Shown: positions 19,775-28,267 of the stretch, in pieces
How the letters are laid out: each line of letters opens with the position of its first letter
Position numbering within the stretch: the stretch's first letter is position 1
Assembly: GCF_000805385.1 (NCBI RefSeq)
Contig: NZ_JTJW01000009.1
Span: 124,001 to 188,000 of the forward strand
From: Mycolicibacterium setense
GTDB taxonomy: Bacteria; Actinomycetota; Actinomycetes; Mycobacteriales; Mycobacteriaceae
Reading direction: 5' to 3'
Length of the DNA stretch: 64,000 nucleotides
Notes under the pieces: model-generated
Told to the model about the DNA's origin: nothing
The model's input: the letters and a program-made list of their open reading frames with translations, nothing else
The model's database searches: none
Made by a program: the position numbers and the translations under genes

Positions 19775-21091
19775 GTGACTTTGACCCCGGCGGCTGTGCC
19801 CACTCAGACCGGCCCGGCCACGCCCACCACCCCGAACACGGTGCGCACCGCGGTGCTGGCCAGCGTGCTCGGGACCACGATCGAGTGGTACGACTTCTTC
19901 CTATATGCCACGGCCGCGAGCCTGGTGTTCAACCACACCTTCTTCCCCGACCAGAGCTCGTTCGTCGGCACCATGCTGGCCTTCGCCACGTTCGCGGTCG
20001 GGTTCCTGGTCAGGCCTATCGGCGGGTTCGTCTTCGGACACATCGGCGACCGGATCGGCCGGAAGAAGACGCTGGCGCTGACCATGCTGTTGATGGGCGC
20101 GGCCACCGCGCTGATGGGTGTGCTGCCCACCGCCGCACAGATCGGTGTGCTGGCTCCGGTCCTGCTTCTCCTGCTGCGTGTGGTTCAGGGATTCGCCCTC
20201 GGCGGTGAGTGGGCGGGCGCGGTGCTGCTGGCCGTCGAGCACAGCCCGCGCCATCGCCGCGGGCTGTTCGGCAGCATCCCCCAGGTGGGACTCGCCCTGG
20301 GCCTGGCCCTTGGCACCGGGGTGTTCGTGCTGTTGCAGGTGTGGTTGTCGGCCGAGGCATTCCAGACCTACGGGTGGCGGATCGCGTTCCTGTTCAGCGT
20401 CGTGCTGGTGATCTTCGGCGTCGTGGTGCGGTTCCGGGTGGCCGAGACGCCGGCGTTCGAGAAGTTGCGCGACGACGACGAACGTTCGACGGTCCCCGTG
20501 AAGGAAATCTTCCGTCCCCCGACGCTGCGCTCGACCGTGCTGGGCCTGCTGTCACGGTGGGGCGAGGGCGCCGCGTTCAACACCTGGGGCGTGTTCACCA
20601 TCTCCTATGCCACCGCCACCCTGCATCTGGGCAAGGTGCCGGTGCTGGTTGTGGTGACGGCGGCGGCGTTGCTGATGGCGGTGCTGCTGCCGGTGTCGGG
20701 TCTGCTGGCCGACCGGTTCAGCCCGAAAGCCGTCTACGCCTCCGGCATCGCCGCCTATGCCGTCGTGGTGTTCCCGGCGTTCGCATTGTTCGGCACCGGC
20801 AGCATCGTGGCGTATGCGGTGGGAATGTTGTTGGCGTTCGGCGTCATTCATGCCTGGTTCTACGGAGCGCAGGGCACGCTGTACGCGTCCCTGTTCCCGA
20901 CCCGGACCCGCTACACCGGGTTGTCGACGGTGTATCAGCTCTCCGGTGTGTACGCCTCGGGCCTGACGCCGCTGATCCTCACGGCGTTGATCGCCGCGGG
21001 CGGTGGCACGCCCTGGCTGGCGTGCGGATACCTGGTGGCCACCGCGGTGGTCAGCGTCATCGCCACCCTGCTGCTGCGGCCCGAGCATTAG
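19775..21091 (+). CDS. MFS metabolite:H+ symporter (MHS family, ShiA/ProP-like)
   Basis: 438 residues from GTG 19775. An importer family for shikimate, alpha-ketoglutarate, citrate or proline/betaine. The N-terminal signature LGTTIEWYDFFLYATAASLVF is diagnostic, followed by FATFAVGFLVRPIGGFVFGHIGDRIGRKK and GFALGGEWAGAVLL (given as adjacent motifs). Twelve hydrophobic segments are present. It stands alone between the kgd terminator and the convergent methionine aminopeptidase gene (5-bp gap). The position next to kgd hints at a dicarboxylate substrate, but this is only inference. Confidence 0.87.
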   Translation: MTLTPAAVPTQTGPATPTTPNTVRTAVLASVLGTTIEWYDFFLYATAASLVFNHTFFPDQSSFVGTMLAFATFAVGFLVRPIGGFVFGHIGDRIGRKKTLALTMLLMGAATALMGVLPTAAQIGVLAPVLLLLLRVVQGFALGGEWAGAVLLAVEHSPRHRRGLFGSIPQVGLALGLALGTGVFVLLQVWLSAEAFQTYGWRIAFLFSVVLVIFGVVVRFRVAETPAFEKLRDDDERSTVPVKEIFRPPTLRSTVLGLLSRWGEGAAFNTWGVFTISYATATLHLGKVPVLVVVTAAALLMAVLLPVSGLLADRFSPKAVYASGIAAYAVVVFPAFALFGTGSIVAYAVGMLLAFGVIHAWFYGAQGTLYASLFPTRTRYTGLSTVYQLSGVYASGLTPLILTALIAAGGGTPWLACGYLVATAVVSVIATLLLRPEH

Positions 21092-21096
21092 AACCG

Positions 21097-21858
21097 TCAG
21101 CACGTGAGTATCAGCGGGCCCGATTCGGTGATCGCCACGGTGTTCTCGGTGTGGGCGGTGCGCGAGCCGTCGGCCGATCGGATCGTCCAGCCGTCGCGGT
21201 CGTAGACGATGCGGTTGGTGCCCGCGGCCAGCCACGGCTCGAGCGCCAGCGTCATCCCCGCACGCAACGGCATTCCGCGGCCCGGCTTGCCCCGGTTGGG
21301 CACATGTGGGTCCTCATGCATGGTCCGGCCCAGTCCGTGCCCGCCGAAATCGGTGTTGACGGAGTAGCCGTAGTCGGCGGCGACGGCTCCGATGGCGGCC
21401 GAGATGTCGCCGAGTCGATTGCCGGGTCGCGCCTCGGCGGTTCCGGCGGCCAGCGCCTCCTCGGTGGCACGGACCAGGCGCACGTCGGCGGCCGCGGGCG
21501 TCCCCACGATCACGGTGCGGGCCGCGTCGGCGACCCATCCGTCGATCGACACGGCGAAGTCCATGGTCAGCACATCACCGTCGCACAGCCGATAGCTGTG
21601 TGGAAGACCGTGCAGCACAGCGTCATTGACCGACAGGCAGATGACGTTGCGGAACGGACCTCTACCGAATGACGGATCGTAGTCCCAGTAGCAGGACTCG
21701 GCCCCGCGCCGTTTGACCATGTCGCGGGCGTGGTGTTCGAGATCCAGCAAGTTGACGCCGACCTCGGCGAGCCCGCTCAGCTCACCGAGGACCTCGGCCA
21801 CGAACCGTCCGGTGACCCGCATCTTCTCGATCTCGTCGGCGGTCTTCAGCTCGATCAT
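21097..21858 (-). CDS. map: Type I methionine aminopeptidase paralogue
   Basis: 253 residues from ATG 21858, preceded by the ribosome site GGAAGGTGGAG; a frame extension 11 codons upstream would run through the palindromic operator and is rejected. It removes the N-terminal Met from nascent proteins. Pita-bread fold residues are all present: His in VLHGLPHS, Asp in LTMDFAVSIDG and Asp in WVADAARTV, His in GGHGLGRTMHEDPHV, Glu in TLALEPW and Glu in AHTENTV. It lacks the N-terminal extension of the long mycobacterial MetAP. It is divergent from an XRE regulator over two palindromes, so this copy is probably conditionally expressed, unlike housekeeping MetAPs. Confidence 0.9.
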   Translation of the reverse strand: MIELKTADEIEKMRVTGRFVAEVLGELSGLAEVGVNLLDLEHHARDMVKRRGAESCYWDYDPSFGRGPFRNVICLSVNDAVLHGLPHSYRLCDGDVLTMDFAVSIDGWVADAARTVIVGTPAAADVRLVRATEEALAAGTAEARPGNRLGDISAAIGAVAADYGYSVNTDFGGHGLGRTMHEDPHVPNRGKPGRGMPLRAGMTLALEPWLAAGTNRIVYDRDGWTIRSADGSRTAHTENTVAITESGPLILTC

Positions 21859-21872
21859 GTCTCCACCTTCCC

Positions 21873-21909
21873 GGTATTTAAATACCAACACTAGCGGTAT
21901 ATAAATACC
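21873..21909. promoter_or_regulatory. Twin AT-rich palindromes with bidirectional promoter (map / XRE)
   Basis: Two copies of GGTAT(T/A)TAAATACC lie at 21873-21886 (perfect palindrome) and 21896-21909 (one mismatch pair), with centres 23 bp apart, about two helical turns. For the XRE gene, TTTAAA at 21877-21882 and TATAAA at 21900-21905 give a -35/-10 pair with a 17-bp spacer, each inside one palindrome. On the minus strand the same elements can serve map. Both genes would be controlled by a repressor bound here; the adjacent XRE protein is the obvious candidate. Confidence 0.75.
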
Positions 21910-21926
21910 GGCGCTACCGTGGTGTC

Positions 21927-22187
21927 GTGGTCCGCACCCCGCTCACCCCCGCACAGATCGCTGCCGGCCGACGACTCGGCGAGACGCTGCGGGCCGCCCG
22001 GGCCGACCGATCGCTCGACGAGGTGGCCGAGCACGCGGGCATCTCACCGGAGACCCTGCGCAAGATCGAGACGGGCCGACTGCCCTCCCCCGCGTTCGGC
22101 ACGGTCGTCGGGCTCAGCGACGCCCTCGGGATCCCGCTGGAAACCCTGGCCGACGTGTGGCGCCCCATCAGCGCGGCGGCGTCGTAG
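21927..22187 (+). CDS. XRE-family HTH transcriptional regulator
   Basis: 86 residues from GTG 21927. A single Cro/C1-type helix-turn-helix domain fills the protein: LGETLRAARADRSLDEVAEHAGISPETLRKIETGR (in adjacent pieces), with the recognition helix around residues 44-58. There is no ligand-binding or toxin-antitoxin partner domain. The gene is divergent from the methionine aminopeptidase and starts about 18 bp after the second palindrome, which overlaps its likely -10, so autorepression plus control of map is expected. Confidence 0.85.
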   Translation: MVRTPLTPAQIAAGRRLGETLRAARADRSLDEVAEHAGISPETLRKIETGRLPSPAFGTVVGLSDALGIPLETLADVWRPISAAAS

Positions 22188-22257
22188 CCCGGCACACACG
22201 GGACCGCGGGTACCGGCTAATCTCGACACCATTCGAACCACACAAAGGGAGTGTTCT

Positions 22258-23082
22258 ATGGAGGGCTTCGCCGGAAAGGTCGCCGTCGTCACCGGCGCCG
22301 GATCGGGAATCGGACAGGCGCTGGCCATTGAACTCGGACGTTCCGGGGCCAAGCTGGCGATCAGCGATGTCGACGTCGAGGGTCTGGCCGTCACCGAGGA
22401 ACGGCTCAAGGCGATCGGTGCAGAGGTGAAGTCCGACCGGCTCGACGTCACCGAGCGTGAGGCGTTCCTGCTGTACGCCGACGCGGTCAAGGAGCACTTC
22501 GGCAAGGTCAACCAGATCTACAACAACGCGGGTATCGCCTTCACCGGTGACGTCGAGGTCAGCGGGTTCAAGGACATCGAGCGGGTGATGGACGTCGACT
22601 ACTGGGGCGTCGTCAACGGCACCAAGGCGTTCCTGCCGCACCTGATCGCGTCCGGCGACGGACACGTCGTCAACGTGTCGAGCTTGTTCGGCATCTTCTC
22701 GGTTCCGGGCCAGGCGGCCTACAACTCGGCCAAGTTCGCGGTCCGCGGCTTCACCGAGGCCCTGCGTCAGGAAATGATCGTGGCCAAGCACCCGGTCAAG
22801 GTGACGTGCGTGCATCCGGGCGGCATCAAGACCGCCATCGCGCGCAATGCCACCGCCGCCGAGGGGCTGGACCAGAAGGCGCTCGCCGAGTCCTTCGACA
22901 AGAAGCTGGCCAACACCACCCCGCAGCGGGCGGCCAAGATCATCCTCGAAGCCGTGCGCAAGAACAAGGCGCGCGTGCTCGTCGGGCCCGACGCCAAGAT
23001 CCTCGACGTGATCGTCCGGATCACCGGCTCCGGCTACCAGCGTCTGTTCGCCTCGGCGGTCGGAAAGGCCATGCCGAGCTGA
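22258..23082 (+). CDS. Short-chain dehydrogenase/reductase (Rv1245c-like)
   Basis: 274 residues from ATG 22258 with ribosome site AAAGGGAG. A classical SDR: cofactor motif TGAGSGIG near residue 12, NNAG near 90, catalytic Ser in NVSSLFG and YNSAKFA (Tyr-x3-Lys) near 160. The Asp after the second strand (AISDVDVEG) suggests NAD(H) preference. The C-terminal ending (DVIVRITGSGYQRLF) resembles mycobacterial SDRs with membrane or lipid-related substrates. It converges with lpqZ with only 2 bp between stops. The substrate is unknown. Confidence 0.88.
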   Translation: MEGFAGKVAVVTGAGSGIGQALAIELGRSGAKLAISDVDVEGLAVTEERLKAIGAEVKSDRLDVTEREAFLLYADAVKEHFGKVNQIYNNAGIAFTGDVEVSGFKDIERVMDVDYWGVVNGTKAFLPHLIASGDGHVVNVSSLFGIFSVPGQAAYNSAKFAVRGFTEALRQEMIVAKHPVKVTCVHPGGIKTAIARNATAAEGLDQKALAESFDKKLANTTPQRAAKIILEAVRKNKARVLVGPDAKILDVIVRITGSGYQRLFASAVGKAMPS

Positions 23083-23084
23083 CG

Positions 23085-23924
23085 CTAGTGGCCCAGCGGG
23101 TTGGCCTGCAGGAACGCATCGGCCACCGCGCCGGGATCTTTGCCCTCGGTGACCTGCCTGCGCATATCGGCCAGTGATCCGGTGTCGAGGACGCCGGCGA
23201 TCTCGTTGAGCGCCAGAACCTGACGTTCGTCGAGCGTGTTGCGGCGATACAGCGGCACCACGTTCTCGCCACGGATCAGGGAGGTCTTGTCGGCCAGCAC
23301 GGTCAGATCCGACGGGATCGCCGGATCGGCCGTCGTCGACCACGCCGCGTTGATCTTCCCGGCCCGCAGCGCCGCGAACAGCGCTTTGTCGTCGGGGAAC
23401 CTGCCGGCCTCCGGCAGGGTGCAGGAACCCACCACCTCGGGCACCTTGGCGCCGGCCACCGCACCCGGCCGGGCCTTGGCGCAGTTGCGGCGCACGGCGC
23501 TCAGATCGGTCCCACCCCAGGCTTTCGCCGTGGCCTCGGTGACCACCAACGCCGGCTTGTCCTGCGCCGACATGGTGTAGTCACCGGCCGCGACACCCTC
23601 GGGTAACGCCGACACCAGATCCCGATAGACCTGCTCATCCGCGCGGGCCGTCGCCGTCGGATTCAGCGCGGTCAGGAACCGGCCGGTGAACCCGGGCTGC
23701 ACGGTGACCGATCCGGAATCAAGCACACCTGGGACACCAGCGGTCTCGGTGACCACGGCCGCGGTGCCGTAGTAGCGCAGCGCCGCCGCATAGAGATGCC
23801 CGAGCAGCACCGACTCGGGCGCCGGCCCCGCCCCCACCGCGAGAGCGGCGGGGGCCGAGTGGCCACACCCCGCCGACGCCAGCGCGAACAGCACCAGCAG
23901 CGCCAACGCCAGCATGCGGCGCAT
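23085..23924 (-). CDS. lpqZ: Lipoprotein LpqZ, OpuAC/glycine betaine-type substrate-binding protein
   Basis: 279 residues. A short signal sequence (MRRMLALALLVLFALASAGC) ends in the lipobox ASAGC with Cys20. The mature part has the two-lobe OpuAC fold sequence pattern seen in quaternary-amine binding proteins: VLLGHLYAAALRYYG, VQPGFTGRFL, YTMSAQDKPALVVTEATAKAWGGTDL and the closing TLDERQVLALNEIAG...TLADMRR-like region. No permease or ATPase gene is adjacent, so it is an orphan binding protein. The first gene of the pair is malic enzyme, 8 bp upstream. Confidence 0.85.
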   Translation of the reverse strand: MRRMLALALLVLFALASAGCGHSAPAALAVGAGPAPESVLLGHLYAAALRYYGTAAVVTETAGVPGVLDSGSVTVQPGFTGRFLTALNPTATARADEQVYRDLVSALPEGVAAGDYTMSAQDKPALVVTEATAKAWGGTDLSAVRRNCAKARPGAVAGAKVPEVVGSCTLPEAGRFPDDKALFAALRAGKINAAWSTTADPAIPSDLTVLADKTSLIRGENVVPLYRRNTLDERQVLALNEIAGVLDTGSLADMRRQVTEGKDPGAVADAFLQANPLGH

Positions 23925-23932
23925 CGGTGAGC

Positions 23933-25144
23933 TCAGGACTCTGCGGAGTCAACCGCCGCCGCGACCGCGGCCGCCACCGCAGGGCCGACCCGCGGATCCA
24001 GCGCGCTGGGCACGATGTGGTCGACCGCCAGATCGTCGCCGACAACCGAGAAGATGGCCTCGGCAGCCGCCACCTTCATCTTCTCGGTGATGCGACGGGC
24101 TCCGGCGTCGAGCGCACCGCGGAACACCCCGGGGAAGGCCAGCACGTTGTTGATCTGGTTCGGGAAGTCGCTGCGCCCGGTCGCCACGACCGCGGCGTAT
24201 TTGCGGGCGGCATCCGGGTGGATCTCCGGATCCGGGTTGGACAACGCGAAGACGATGCTGTTGGGCGCCATCGTCGCGATGAGTTCCTCGGGCACGACGC
24301 CGGCCGACACTCCGAGGAAGACGTCGGCACCATCGAGCGCCTCGGCCACCCCACCGGTGAGCTTGCGCGGGTTGGTACGCCCGGCCAGCTCCGCCTTGAA
24401 ACTGTTGAGGTTGTCGCGGCCGGAGTGCACGATGCCCTGCGAATCGAGCACAACGACGTCGGAGATGCCCTTGTTCAGCAGGATGTTGGCGCAGGCCACA
24501 CCCGCGGCACCGGCACCGGAGATGACGACGCGCAGCGAGTGGATGTCACGCTCCAGCACCTTGGTGGCACCCAGCAACGCGGCCAGCACCACGATGGCGG
24601 TGCCGTGCTGATCGTCGTGCATCACCGGGCAGTCCAGCGCCTCGATGACCCGGCGCTCGATCTCGAAGCAGCGCGGGGCGGAGATGTCTTCCAGGTTCAC
24701 CGCGCCGAACGTCGGACGCAGCCGGATCAGGGTCTCGACGATCTCGTCGGGATCCTTGGTGGCGAGCACAATTGGGATCGAGTTCAGCCCGCCGAAGGAC
24801 TTGAACAGCGCGCTCTTGCCCTCCATGACCGGCAGCGACGCCGCGGGACCGATGTCGCCGAGGCCCAGCACGGCGGTGCCGTCGCTGACCACCGCGACCA
24901 GGCGGTTGGCCCAGGTGTATTTGGCGGCCAGCGTGTGATCAGTGGCGATCGCCCGGCTCACCTGGGCGACGCCGGGGGTGTAGGCGATCGACAGCGCACG
25001 CTGGGTGTCCAGCGGCTCCTTCAACTCGACCGAGAGCTTTCCGTCCTCATGGTGTTCGAAGATCTCGGCGTCTTCGATGACAACTTGTGGGGTGCGCTCC
25101 GCTGACGAGCGCTCGGGCGAGGAGGCGACTGTACTTTCCGACAC
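23933..25144 (-). CDS. NAD(P)-dependent malic enzyme, short bacterial form
   Basis: About 403 residues. It oxidatively decarboxylates malate to pyruvate and CO2. Motifs: SIAYTPGVAQVSRAI (catalytic Tyr), AVVSDGTAVLGLGDIGP, ALFKSFGGL (Lys), VNLEDISAPRCFEIE (metal-binding Glu-Asp), CPVMHDDQHGTAIV (metal Asp), dinucleotide motif ISGAGAAGVACA, and FALSNPDPEIHPD. There is no phosphotransacetylase-like C-terminal domain. I prefer GTG 25144 (VSESTVASS) over the 8-codon longer frame; the usual family start lies near VVIEDAEIFEHHEDGKL. It is likely co-transcribed with lpqZ (8-bp gap). Confidence 0.9.
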   Translation of the reverse strand: MSESTVASSPERSSAERTPQVVIEDAEIFEHHEDGKLSVELKEPLDTQRALSIAYTPGVAQVSRAIATDHTLAAKYTWANRLVAVVSDGTAVLGLGDIGPAASLPVMEGKSALFKSFGGLNSIPIVLATKDPDEIVETLIRLRPTFGAVNLEDISAPRCFEIERRVIEALDCPVMHDDQHGTAIVVLAALLGATKVLERDIHSLRVVISGAGAAGVACANILLNKGISDVVVLDSQGIVHSGRDNLNSFKAELAGRTNPRKLTGGVAEALDGADVFLGVSAGVVPEELIATMAPNSIVFALSNPDPEIHPDAARKYAAVVATGRSDFPNQINNVLAFPGVFRGALDAGARRITEKMKVAAAEAIFSVVGDDLAVDHIVPSALDPRVGPAVAAAVAAAVDSAES

Positions 25145-25277
25145 GGCGCAAGGGTACTTCAATGCCATTTCTCACACGGCCGGGTTCCCCGCTGGTGAGG
25201 GTTACGCAACAGTAGTTTCGCGTAGCATTCGATGTGCTGATCAGGTTGCTGTACATCGCGCAGGAAGGTCGGAGTCC

Positions 25278-26381
25278 ATGCCCTCATTCCGCGCCTTGCC
25301 ACCGGCCCTGCGATCGACCGCAAGGCCCCGGCCTGCCGACCCCGCCGTCCCGACGATCCACGTTCCGGTCGCGCGCGCAATGGTCGACTGTGGGGTCTAC
25401 TGCGACGGATCCCGCCTGCCCGGCAAGTACACCCACGCCGCTGCGCTGAACAAAGTCCATGAGCTGGAGCGCGCCGACAAGAAGGCATTCGTCTGGATCG
25501 GGCTGCACGAACCCGACGAGTTCCAGATGCAGGCGGTTGCCGAAGTGTTCGGCCTGCACGAGCTGGCCGTGGAGGATGCGGTGCACGCGCATCAGCGGCC
25601 CAAACTGGAGCGCTACGACAGAACCCTGTTCCTGGTGCTCAAGACCGTCAACTACATCGCCCACGAGTCCGGCACGGCCGCTGGTGAGATCGTCGAGACC
25701 GGCGAGATCATGATCTTCGTCGGCCCCGATTTCGTCGTGACCGTCCGACATGGCGAGCACAGCGGATTGGCCGGCGTGCGCAGTCGGATGGACGCCACTC
25801 CGGCAAGCCTCAAGCTGGGCCCGTACGCGGTCATGCACGCCATCGCCGACCACGTGGTGGACAGCTACCTCGACATCACCGACCTGATGGAAACCGATAT
25901 CGACGCGATGGAGGAGAACGTCTTCTCCCCGCTGGTCGAGACCAATATCGAAGCCATCTATCTGCTCAAGCGAGAGGTCGTCGAGTTGCGCCGGTCGGTC
26001 AGCCCGCTCACCCTGGCGCTGCAGCGACTCGGTACCGACCATAACGACCTGGTGTCGGTCGAAGTTCGGCGGTATCTGCGTGACGTGCTCGACCACAATG
26101 TCCAAGCGTCCGAGCGGATCGCCAGCTACGACGACATGCTCAGCTCACTGGTGCAGGCCGCACTCGGCAAGGTCGCGATGCAGCAGAACGTGGACATGCG
26201 CAAGATCTCGGCATATGTCGCGATCGCGGCAGTACCCACCATGATCGCCGGCATCTACGGCATGAATTTCGAGCACATGCCCGAACTCAAAGAGGTCTGG
26301 GGCTACCCAGCCATCCTGATCTTGATGGTGACGGTCTGCGGGTTCCTGTACGTGACGTTCCGCCGTAACCACTGGCTCTAA
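25278..26381 (+). CDS. corA: Magnesium/cobalt transporter CorA
   Basis: 367 residues from ATG 25278 with ribosome site AAGGTCGGAG. A pentameric Mg2+ channel: a large soluble N-terminal domain (KAFVWIGLHEPDEFQ, FGLHELAVEDAVHAHQRPKLERY), a long stalk helix, and two C-terminal helices. The selectivity signature YGMNFEHMPE lies at the end of the first helix near residue 325. The protein ends with the usual short basic tail (FRRNHWL). The N-terminal 45 residues are Pro/Ala-rich and variable. It converges with the SUFU-domain gene with a 4-bp overlap. Confidence 0.95.
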   Translation: MPSFRALPPALRSTARPRPADPAVPTIHVPVARAMVDCGVYCDGSRLPGKYTHAAALNKVHELERADKKAFVWIGLHEPDEFQMQAVAEVFGLHELAVEDAVHAHQRPKLERYDRTLFLVLKTVNYIAHESGTAAGEIVETGEIMIFVGPDFVVTVRHGEHSGLAGVRSRMDATPASLKLGPYAVMHAIADHVVDSYLDITDLMETDIDAMEENVFSPLVETNIEAIYLLKREVVELRRSVSPLTLALQRLGTDHNDLVSVEVRRYLRDVLDHNVQASERIASYDDMLSSLVQAALGKVAMQQNVDMRKISAYVAIAAVPTMIAGIYGMNFEHMPELKEVWGYPAILILMVTVCGFLYVTFRRNHWL

Positions 26382-26989
26382 CTGGGATTCGCAGCCCTTC
26401 GGGCCGGGTTCAGCACGTCCACCCCGTCGGTCTGCCACGCCTCACGCATCGCGTCGGCACCCTTGAGCCGCACCCAGGCCGCTTCGGTGGCGGTGATCGG
26501 GGTGGCCGACAGCACCGTCACCGCTGACAGCGGATCGGGCAGGCTGACCTCACCAATATCGCCGGCGCCCAACAGGAATGCACTGAAGGGTGCGGAGTCG
26601 AACAACTGCGTCTCCAGGTCGACCAGCGCGTCGGCCTCCAGGACCAGCCCCTCCACCGCGGGCGCCGCGGCCAGCACGGCCAGCGACCGGGCCAGGCCGT
26701 TGGGGGTCGGACCACGCAGTGACAACATCACCTCGGCCCGGGGACCGTGGATCGGATCGGACACCAGCTCGGTCGGATCGAACATCGGGTGACGTGAACA
26801 GCCCAGCGTCACATAGTGATACAGATCCTGCGCGGCACCGCCGGCCCGGAGATCCGGGCCGAAGCGGAGGACGTCGATGCGCTCGGTTCCCAGGAACGTG
26901 ACGCTGGCGCTGACGGGTTCCGAGGTGATGCCGAGAGCACCGAAGTACTCGCCCAGATGGGCGCGGACGGCAGCCAGGACGTCGATCAC
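26378..26989 (-). CDS. Suppressor-of-fused (SUFU) domain protein, last gene of the sug operon
   Basis: 203 residues, matching the bacterial SUFU domain: IDVLRFGPDL, YHYVTLGCSRHPMF, RAEVMLSLRG, and a C-terminal part ending FLLGAGDIGEVSLPD...VLSATPITATEAAW. The domain is known as a binding module in animal Hedgehog signalling and is common in bacteria in immunity proteins and uncharacterised operons. It has no signal peptide or membrane segment. Its ATG overlaps the sugC stop (ATGA), so it is translationally coupled to the trehalose importer ATPase. M. tuberculosis has corA directly after sugC, as I recall, so this gene is an addition or has been lost there. Function unknown. Confidence 0.75.
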   Translation of the reverse strand: MIDVLAAVRAHLGEYFGALGITSEPVSASVTFLGTERIDVLRFGPDLRAGGAAQDLYHYVTLGCSRHPMFDPTELVSDPIHGPRAEVMLSLRGPTPNGLARSLAVLAAAPAVEGLVLEADALVDLETQLFDSAPFSAFLLGAGDIGEVSLPDPLSAVTVLSATPITATEAAWVRLKGADAMREAWQTDGVDVLNPARRAANPS

Positions 26990-28263
26990 TCTTCTGTCGG
27001 TTCTCCGGCCGCTTCGGGCTCGGCGGGCTCGGGCTCGGCGGGCGCTTCGGGCTCGGGCTCGGGCTCGGGCTCGGACGCTTCTGCCGGATCCGTGCGGGTC
27101 AGGTTCAACCCGGTCTCGGCATCGAAGATCACCAACTTCGTGGTGTCGAACGCCAACTGGATCGGCTGACCAGCGGCCGCAGTGGATTCTGCGGATACGC
27201 GCGCCACGAACTCGTTGGCGCCCGAACCCGAATCAGCGGCCAGTTCGGCAAGCTGGGCCGCCTCGGCGCCGGCCCCTTCGATGGTGAAGTGCACGTACTT
27301 GTCGGCACCGAGCGACTCGACGATGTCGGCGCGCACGGGGAAGCTCAGCGCCCGGATCCGGGCGTACCCGTCGAGCAGCGAAGCGTCCTCCAGATGCTCG
27401 GGACGGATCCCGACGATGATGTTGTCCGGCTTGGGCTGACGTGCCAGCAGATCATGCACCTGCTGGGTCAGGGTGACGTCGCCGAACGGCAGCCGCACCC
27501 CGACATCGGTGAAGGTGGCCGGGAAGAAGTTCATCGCCGGTGACCCGATGAATCCGGCCACGAACAGATTCGCCGGGTTGTTGTACAGCTCGTCGGGCGT
27601 GCCGATCTGCTGAATCTCGCCCGCCAGCAACACCACAACGCGATCGCCCAGCGTCATCGCCTCTGTCTGATCGTGCGTCACGTAGACCGTGGTGGTGCCC
27701 AGCCGGCTCTGCAGCCGCGCGATCTCGGCGCGCATCTGCACGCGCAGCTTGGCGTCCAGGTTGCTCAGCGGCTCGTCCATGAGGAATGCCTTGGGACGGC
27801 GCACGATCGCCCGGCCCATCGCCACCCGCTGACGCTGCCCGCCGGACAGCTGCGCCGGCTTACGGTCGAGCAGTTCGGTCAGGTCCAGGATCTTGGCAGT
27901 CTCCTCGACCTTGGCTGCGATCTCATCCTTCTTGAGCTTGGCCAGGGTCAGCGGGAACGCGATGTTCTGGCGCACCGTCATGTGTGGGTAGAGCGCATAC
28001 GACTGGAACACCATCGCGATATCGCGATCCTTGGGTGCCTTCTCGTTGACCCGCTCACCACCGATGCGCAGTTCGCCCGACGAGATGTCGTCAAGTCCGG
28101 CAATCATGTTCAGGGTGGTGGACTTCCCGCATCCCGACGGGCCGACGAGAATGATGAACTCGCCGTCGGCGATGGTCATCGAGAACTCTTTGACGGCTGC
28201 CCTGGTACCGCCTGCGCCGTCCGGGTAACTCTTGGTGACCCGGTCCAACACGATTTCGGCCAT
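26986..28263 (-). CDS. sugC: Trehalose ABC importer ATP-binding protein SugC
   Basis: 425 residues. The MalK-like ATPase of the LpqY-SugABC system, which re-imports trehalose released during mycolate transfer. Walker A GPSGCGKST is near residue 40, Q-loop FQSYALYPHM near 87, signature LSGGQRQR near 138, Walker B MDEPLSNLDA and switch His in VYVTHDQTEA. The C-terminal TOBE/regulatory domain begins near 240 (NFFPATF, IVGIRPEHLEDA). The last 30 or so residues are an extra Glu-Pro repeat tail coded by six-base repeats, absent or shorter in other SugC proteins that I know. It is coupled to the SUFU gene downstream. Confidence 0.96.
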   Translation of the reverse strand: MAEIVLDRVTKSYPDGAGGTRAAVKEFSMTIADGEFIILVGPSGCGKSTTLNMIAGLDDISSGELRIGGERVNEKAPKDRDIAMVFQSYALYPHMTVRQNIAFPLTLAKLKKDEIAAKVEETAKILDLTELLDRKPAQLSGGQRQRVAMGRAIVRRPKAFLMDEPLSNLDAKLRVQMRAEIARLQSRLGTTTVYVTHDQTEAMTLGDRVVVLLAGEIQQIGTPDELYNNPANLFVAGFIGSPAMNFFPATFTDVGVRLPFGDVTLTQQVHDLLARQPKPDNIIVGIRPEHLEDASLLDGYARIRALSFPVRADIVESLGADKYVHFTIEGAGAEAAQLAELAADSGSGANEFVARVSAESTAAAGQPIQLAFDTTKLVIFDAETGLNLTRTDPAEASEPEPEPEPEAPAEPEPAEPEAAGEPTEE

Positions 28264-28267
28264 CCAA

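Noticed and set aside
25145..25277. Possible Mg2+ riboswitch upstream of corA
   Set aside because: The leader is only about 130 bp and shows no recognisable M-box or ykoK core.
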